From the NCBI GenBank assembly GCA_018292915.2, contig JACVVK020000056.1, positions 2,238,501 through 2,302,500 of the forward strand: a stretch of DNA of 64,000 bases, written 5' to 3'. This DNA comes from Batillaria attramentaria. Lineage: Eukaryota; Mollusca; Gastropoda; Batillariidae. A program made the position numbers and the translations under genes. The notes under the pieces are model-generated. The model did not search any database. It was not told the DNA's origin and was given only the letters and a program-made list of their open reading frames with translations. Below are positions 59,369-64,000 of the stretch, piece by piece (the first letter of the stretch is position 1; every line of letters starts with the position of its first letter).

Positions 59369-62300
59369 TGAAATATGTACTACATGTATACTGTAGATAC
59401 AACAGTGCCCTGAAAGACAAGCTAACGATGCTGACACAGTATCTATGTGGACATCCCCTTTCACTGAATGGTGAAACCAGCACATGCACAACCAGTGCCT
59501 TCATCCAAACTCTCAAAAGTTTCTGTTTTAACGATTGTGGATAATGAAGTCCATTTCAACTTCATTTTAACACTTCTACATGGAAATCGCTACTATGCAC
59601 GATGATACATGATGGGATATCTATACCAAGGACTGACACCACGCAAAGCAGTGTCACTGATTATACGCCTGCTGTTCGTATTTTTACTCATTTCAAGGGT
59701 GTTTTCTTAATATTCTGAAGATGAAGGGGCAGAGGGATGCAAAACTGTAAGTTATTCATTCAGAAAACAGATGTAAATGCCAGTTACATAAACTGGGAGA
59801 GAAAACGCTGTAACTGTAAATATAAATCATTATGTGGATTATGCAGTAACGGTTATGACAACAGATATGAACCATGTCATCTGCACGGAAAACACTGCGA
59901 CTGTTCAAAAATTGTACAGTATTAAAAGAAATGCAGCCTTTATAGAAAAAAAAACACAAAAAAAACAGATTATGAACGTTAAATTATTACCATTATATAG
60001 ACTGTACAGAAAAAGCATATTCATAGAACATGAGCAAGATTCAATTTTCTTGAAAGCAGAAAACTCTCCCATGGTGTGTGGACCTTGTAGTAAAACGTAA
60101 ATGCATTTAAAGCAACAACAACAAAAAGAAAAGCATCAGCTACATGCAAAAGTAAACTGCACCACATCTGTTGTCTACTACTACAGGGCAGTTAAGGGGC
60201 ATCACAAACAATTCAAGCACACAGAAAATCGTCACCATATTCGTCTCTGTCATTGTTGCAATGGCCAATCTATACCATTACTTCACTTGCTAGAGAATAA
60301 AGTAAAATAAGATTTCTTCAGAGTTTGCAAGTATGAGAGATCTTCATTCATCCCCATTGCACTGATTTGCATTCTCCGCAACATTTCAAAATGTACTTCT
60401 TTCCAAAAAAAAATAAATAAATAAAAATGAAAACCGGATGGGTGTTGTTAATCTGGGAAAAGCATTTACCATATCTGTATCACAGAAAATTTTGCTGTGA
60501 AGGTTGAATGGATTTCAAACTTTGCTTCAGAAATTTTCTTTAAAGTTTTTGTTTTCATCTGAAATTGGATTTCAGCTACTGCCAAACGCTTCAAACCTCT
60601 GCTGATACTCTTCATGAAGTTACATGGATTTCACTCAAAATGACAAGCGTATCATCTCGGCCACACCGCAGAAAGGTTTCCACCTCGTGTGATTGTAGTG
60701 TCAACAGTTTCCAGGTTATATTATGCAGATCTTTCAGTCAAGCTGATTCAACAGTTTCAACCAGAGCTCAATCACACAATCACAGCAAACCCAAGCTTAC
60801 CAAATGGCTATATGCAAAATTTTATCTGATGGAACACTTTCAAAGTGAACACATAAATTATGCACACTGGTTGACAGATGTACCCCAACACCTAACTAGA
60901 AAATGCACAGAGAATACTGAGAGTAACACAAGAAAATAGGATTCGTCCGTGAGACTTGTTTCCCATGATCCTCTCTAACCGCTGAATTTTTGGCGAGGGC
61001 TTTTCAACTGCCCATACAGCTAGGTTGCTTGGGCTTGGTTTGTAGGTAACCCCAAACAAACACACAACCGCATACATCGAAAGGGGCAACGGACTCGTGT
61101 CTTGATGATTCTGTGCAGCCATTAGGACGATGCAAATTTATATGTCATTAGAATATGACAGTGAACACAAAGAAGGGAAATACAGAATATATTGGACATG
61201 TATACAGCTGTGTGAAAGTGAGCCTTTAACAACAGGAGGAAAAGAAGAAAAAAATAAAAAAATAAAAAGGCTGCTTCTTATGAGTTTTCAAACGAGGAAA
61301 ACGTCTGTATTTTTTTTCCATATGATTCATCACGACAGCATAATTAAAAAATAACACTGGAGACTAGACGACACTGGGTTTCTAATGCAAGTCTGGAACA
61401 CACTGTTCCCCAAAATATTCAAGCACACTTGTGTCACTTACAATTATTATGTAAAAGCATATCCCAACACAGTTGAAGTTTGCCTTCACACTGACGGGTC
61501 CTGTGGTTAACCTACTACCACTCAAAACAGTCAACTATGCATTTCATTCTTATAAACTATAACAACTGTGTGATCATGAAGTGGAACGACAACCAACAAG
61601 GTGTACTAGGAAAACAGTAATCTGGCCTATACACAACTGGCAGTTTTTTACAAAAAAAAAAAAATAAAAAAAAATTCACACTTACTGTACAAATAAAGTA
61701 TGGTTGAAAGAGACTTTACACAGAAAAACCGACCAATCTGCATGAATATTTTCTCCTGTGATTTTCTCACAGATCAACATTTCTCTTTTATGTTTTGATG
61801 CATATCTTACATTTTTTTTTTTTTTTTTTTTCGCTCACAGACAATTTGTATGTGGTGCTGAACACCAAACAATTGAATTGGTCCAGCACATAACGTACTG
61901 TACATAATATATCGCCTAGATAACTGAACAACAACAAAAAATATCTACATAGTTTTAATACACTGTGGTTAGAATCCAACAACCATGGAATGGCTCTAGG
62001 AATAACAGATAAGTGGTCTCTCACTCACGAGCACACTACAAGGCTAGCACTAGCACACCTTCCTTCAAAATAATAAACTATGATAGGCAGGTGGTGAGGT
62101 CAAGGCTGAACATTAACACATGTCTATACAAGATTACTGCCCACAGTGCGAGAAATATGGCGGGAGGTCAGGGAAATGAACCAAACACCCGGTGACCGAG
62201 TGAGTTTCCTCTGTGGTCAATCAAGGTAACACTCCTGTAAAACTCCATCACATACTCTGAACTTCAAGGAAAGGAGAAAAGGAGCTGCAGGAAACAGTCG

Positions 62301-62780
62301 CTGAAAAAACAAAACAAAAAAAAACACTTGGCCTCGCTTGAAAGAGCACTCAGGCAAAATGAAATGTGAGTGGTACATAAGACTCATACAATTAGACTGG
62401 CTAAATCAACTATAAAATACAGTATACCTTGCATATTGCAAAAAAAAAAAGGCTTATACAGTGTACCTACATGGTAGATAGTAAATGCACTTCTAAATAT
62501 ACCATGCAGATCGCTATGTGTGTTTAGTACATGTTATGGTGATCTACAAATGTTCAATATATCTCAGCTACTGGTATGCTAGGAGACAGTCAAATTGACA
62601 ACACTGGTAATTTCACCTCAAGATTTCAACAGAAGAACAGAGTCAAAACAACCAAACAACACAACCAGTTGAAAAATGGAACTAAATATAGCACTAGCAA
62701 AATGGGATTCAACGAGTCCAAGGGAAGCAACCATCTATTTGTATGCTACAGAAAACAAAAACTCTCAGCATAGAAAGAGC
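59369..62780. other. AT-rich non-coding stretch
   Basis: No coding exon, LINE motif or SINE head was recognised. It contains A and T runs (for example T run 61811-61831). Confidence 0.5.
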
Positions 62781-62789
62781 TAAGACTTG

Positions 62790-62885
62790 GGGTGAGCAGT
62801 GGCTCAGTGGGAAGTGTGTACGACTTTAGCAGGTGAACAATGATCAGCATGGTGAGGTGTAGGTTCAGTGGTAAGTTGAGTTGTA
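62790..62885 (+). mobile_element. tRNA-like SINE head (candidate)
   Basis: GAGCAGTGGCTCAGTGGGAAG (A-box-like) and, about 60 bases on, GTAGGTTCAGTGG (weak B-box). A similar opening, GTAAGCAGTGGTTCAATTAG, occurs at 63926. The two may be one SINE family. Confidence 0.4.
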
Positions 62886-63283
62886 ATGAATTATTCTGAT
62901 TTGGCACTTGGGCTCAGTTGCAGGAGCGTTCTTAGCACGGGTGAAAGTTTGCTTAGCATTACATTTGCGAGCTTTGCGAAAAACTTGCATTGCATGGCTG
63001 AACTTAGCAGGCCGTCATCCTTAAATTATTTTCTTAAGACTGCCTCTCCCCAGGCGTAGGAGCTTACACAGCTACAGAGCTTGTCTAGCGATGCCGCTTT
63101 ACAGAAGACGGCAAATCGTGATGTCCACCAAGTTGCCACCTTAAAGATATTTGAGGAGGGAGAGGATCTTCAGAGACAGAAACAACCCGTTGGACAAGTA
63201 CGATGATTTTCCATCTTGCTTGCACTAAAGAGGCTACACCTGATACTAGCTACGCCATTGTATGTGTGCGTGTGAAAGTGCGT

Positions 63284-63317
63284 GCGAGAGAGAGAGAGAG
63301 AGAGAGAGGGGGGGGAG
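63284..63317. repeat. (GA)n then G-run microsatellite
   Basis: GA dinucleotide run followed by a G-rich tract. Confidence 0.9.
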
Positions 63318-63919
63318 GGATGACGCTGATTTCATTTGAGACACTGACAAAACTTACGAAGCTTCGTTCCTGTGATCTCAGAATTTGAAGTCAGTTTTGT
63401 GCAGTTCATCCAATTTCTGTATGAATATGGCCATAATCTTCCGTAAAATCATCCACTCAAATCAACAAATTGGAACGTCTACTAGCTGTCAAGTTTGTGA
63501 CAGTTTTTTGCTGACCTGAGGCAACAGTACTAGTCTGCAGTTCCCAACGCTTGGTAAGTGTTATGGCTGATGAAAATAAGATTAGATTTGTAATGCATAC
63601 ATACATAATTATCAGCTGTACAAAGACTGGAACTACAGGTATACGCACACAACAATATAAATTATAAATGCAGATTAATGTACAAAAATGAACCAAAGCA
63701 ATGATACTATATATAGAGTTTCATGTAAAACTCACACACATAAAATGCTTACCGTAATTAAAATGATAGAACAATCTGATATGCCTTTGCATTAAGGGGG
63801 TACATGTGCATGATGAACACGGTTGCGAATATTGTCACTTTCCATCGCATCGTCCCTTCCGCATCATTTAGGAGAGAGACAGAAACACTGAGAAATAAAA
63901 CAACTAACTCGGCTATGAA

Positions 63920-64000
63920 ATGGGGTAAGCAGTGGTTCAATTAGTAGCACATTCGGCTCAATGCAGTCACCACTTTCACCGTGATAATTCTGGCTGTGCC
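63920..64000 (+). mobile_element. tRNA-like SINE head (candidate), cut by the window edge
   Basis: GGGTAAGCAGTGGTTCAATT followed by AGTAGCACATTCGGCTCAAT resembles a tRNA D-arm region and the segment at 62796. The rest is outside the window. Confidence 0.35.

Overview
The window is eukaryotic nuclear DNA. It has short coding exons with GT-AG borders, long AT-rich introns, many microsatellites, and 5'-truncated non-LTR retrotransposon tails, tRNA-derived SINEs and small inverted-repeat (MITE-like) elements. The exon sequences and repeat content suggest an invertebrate, probably a mollusc and perhaps a gastropod. That assignment is inference; no species marker was seen.

Four protein genes can be reconstructed from splice sites and family motifs. 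(1) Positions 957-9235, minus strand: ADCK5, a mitochondrial UbiB/ABC1-type atypical kinase. Ten exon positions are visible and the last exon(s) lie before base 1. Its tenth position holds two homologous exons (1803-2010 and 957-1134) with identical phases, the layout expected of mutually exclusive exons. (2) Positions 15564-33913, plus strand: ANKS6, an ankyrin-repeat plus SAM-domain protein of the ciliary inversin compartment, with a TATA-less promoter carrying CRE, YY1-like and ETS-like sites. (3) Positions 37416-37926, minus strand: NOP10, the small H/ACA RNP protein, in two exons. (4) Positions 39116-53302, plus strand: cytosolic alanyl-tRNA synthetase (AARS1), 22 coding exons. ADCK5/ANKS6 and NOP10/AARS1 are divergent head-to-head pairs.

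Many exons of AARS1, some of ANKS6 and both of NOP10 carry single-base length errors, mostly one extra base in or beside a short homopolymer. They are concentrated at 46.6-49.7 kb. Flanking exons and splice sites are intact, so I read these as consensus errors of the assembly rather than pseudogenes. Naive ORF calls there are wrong.

Between and inside the genes are: a near-perfect 36-bp-arm hairpin (376-463); inverted-repeat elements at 6796-7261, 7652-8008, 12964-13399 and 59191-59368 (the last with TTAA duplications); a 3-kb segment bounded by inverted repeats inside TA runs (9613-12663) holding a 196-bp tandem repeat and about ten copies of GAACATAAC; a tRNA-headed SINE family with six recognisable copies; at least seven LINE 3' ends, two with clear target-site duplications; and several unnamed repeat families present in pairs or triplets. 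Bases 54.5-64 kb hold no recognisable coding exon and may be 3' UTR or intron of a gene beyond the window, or intergenic DNA.
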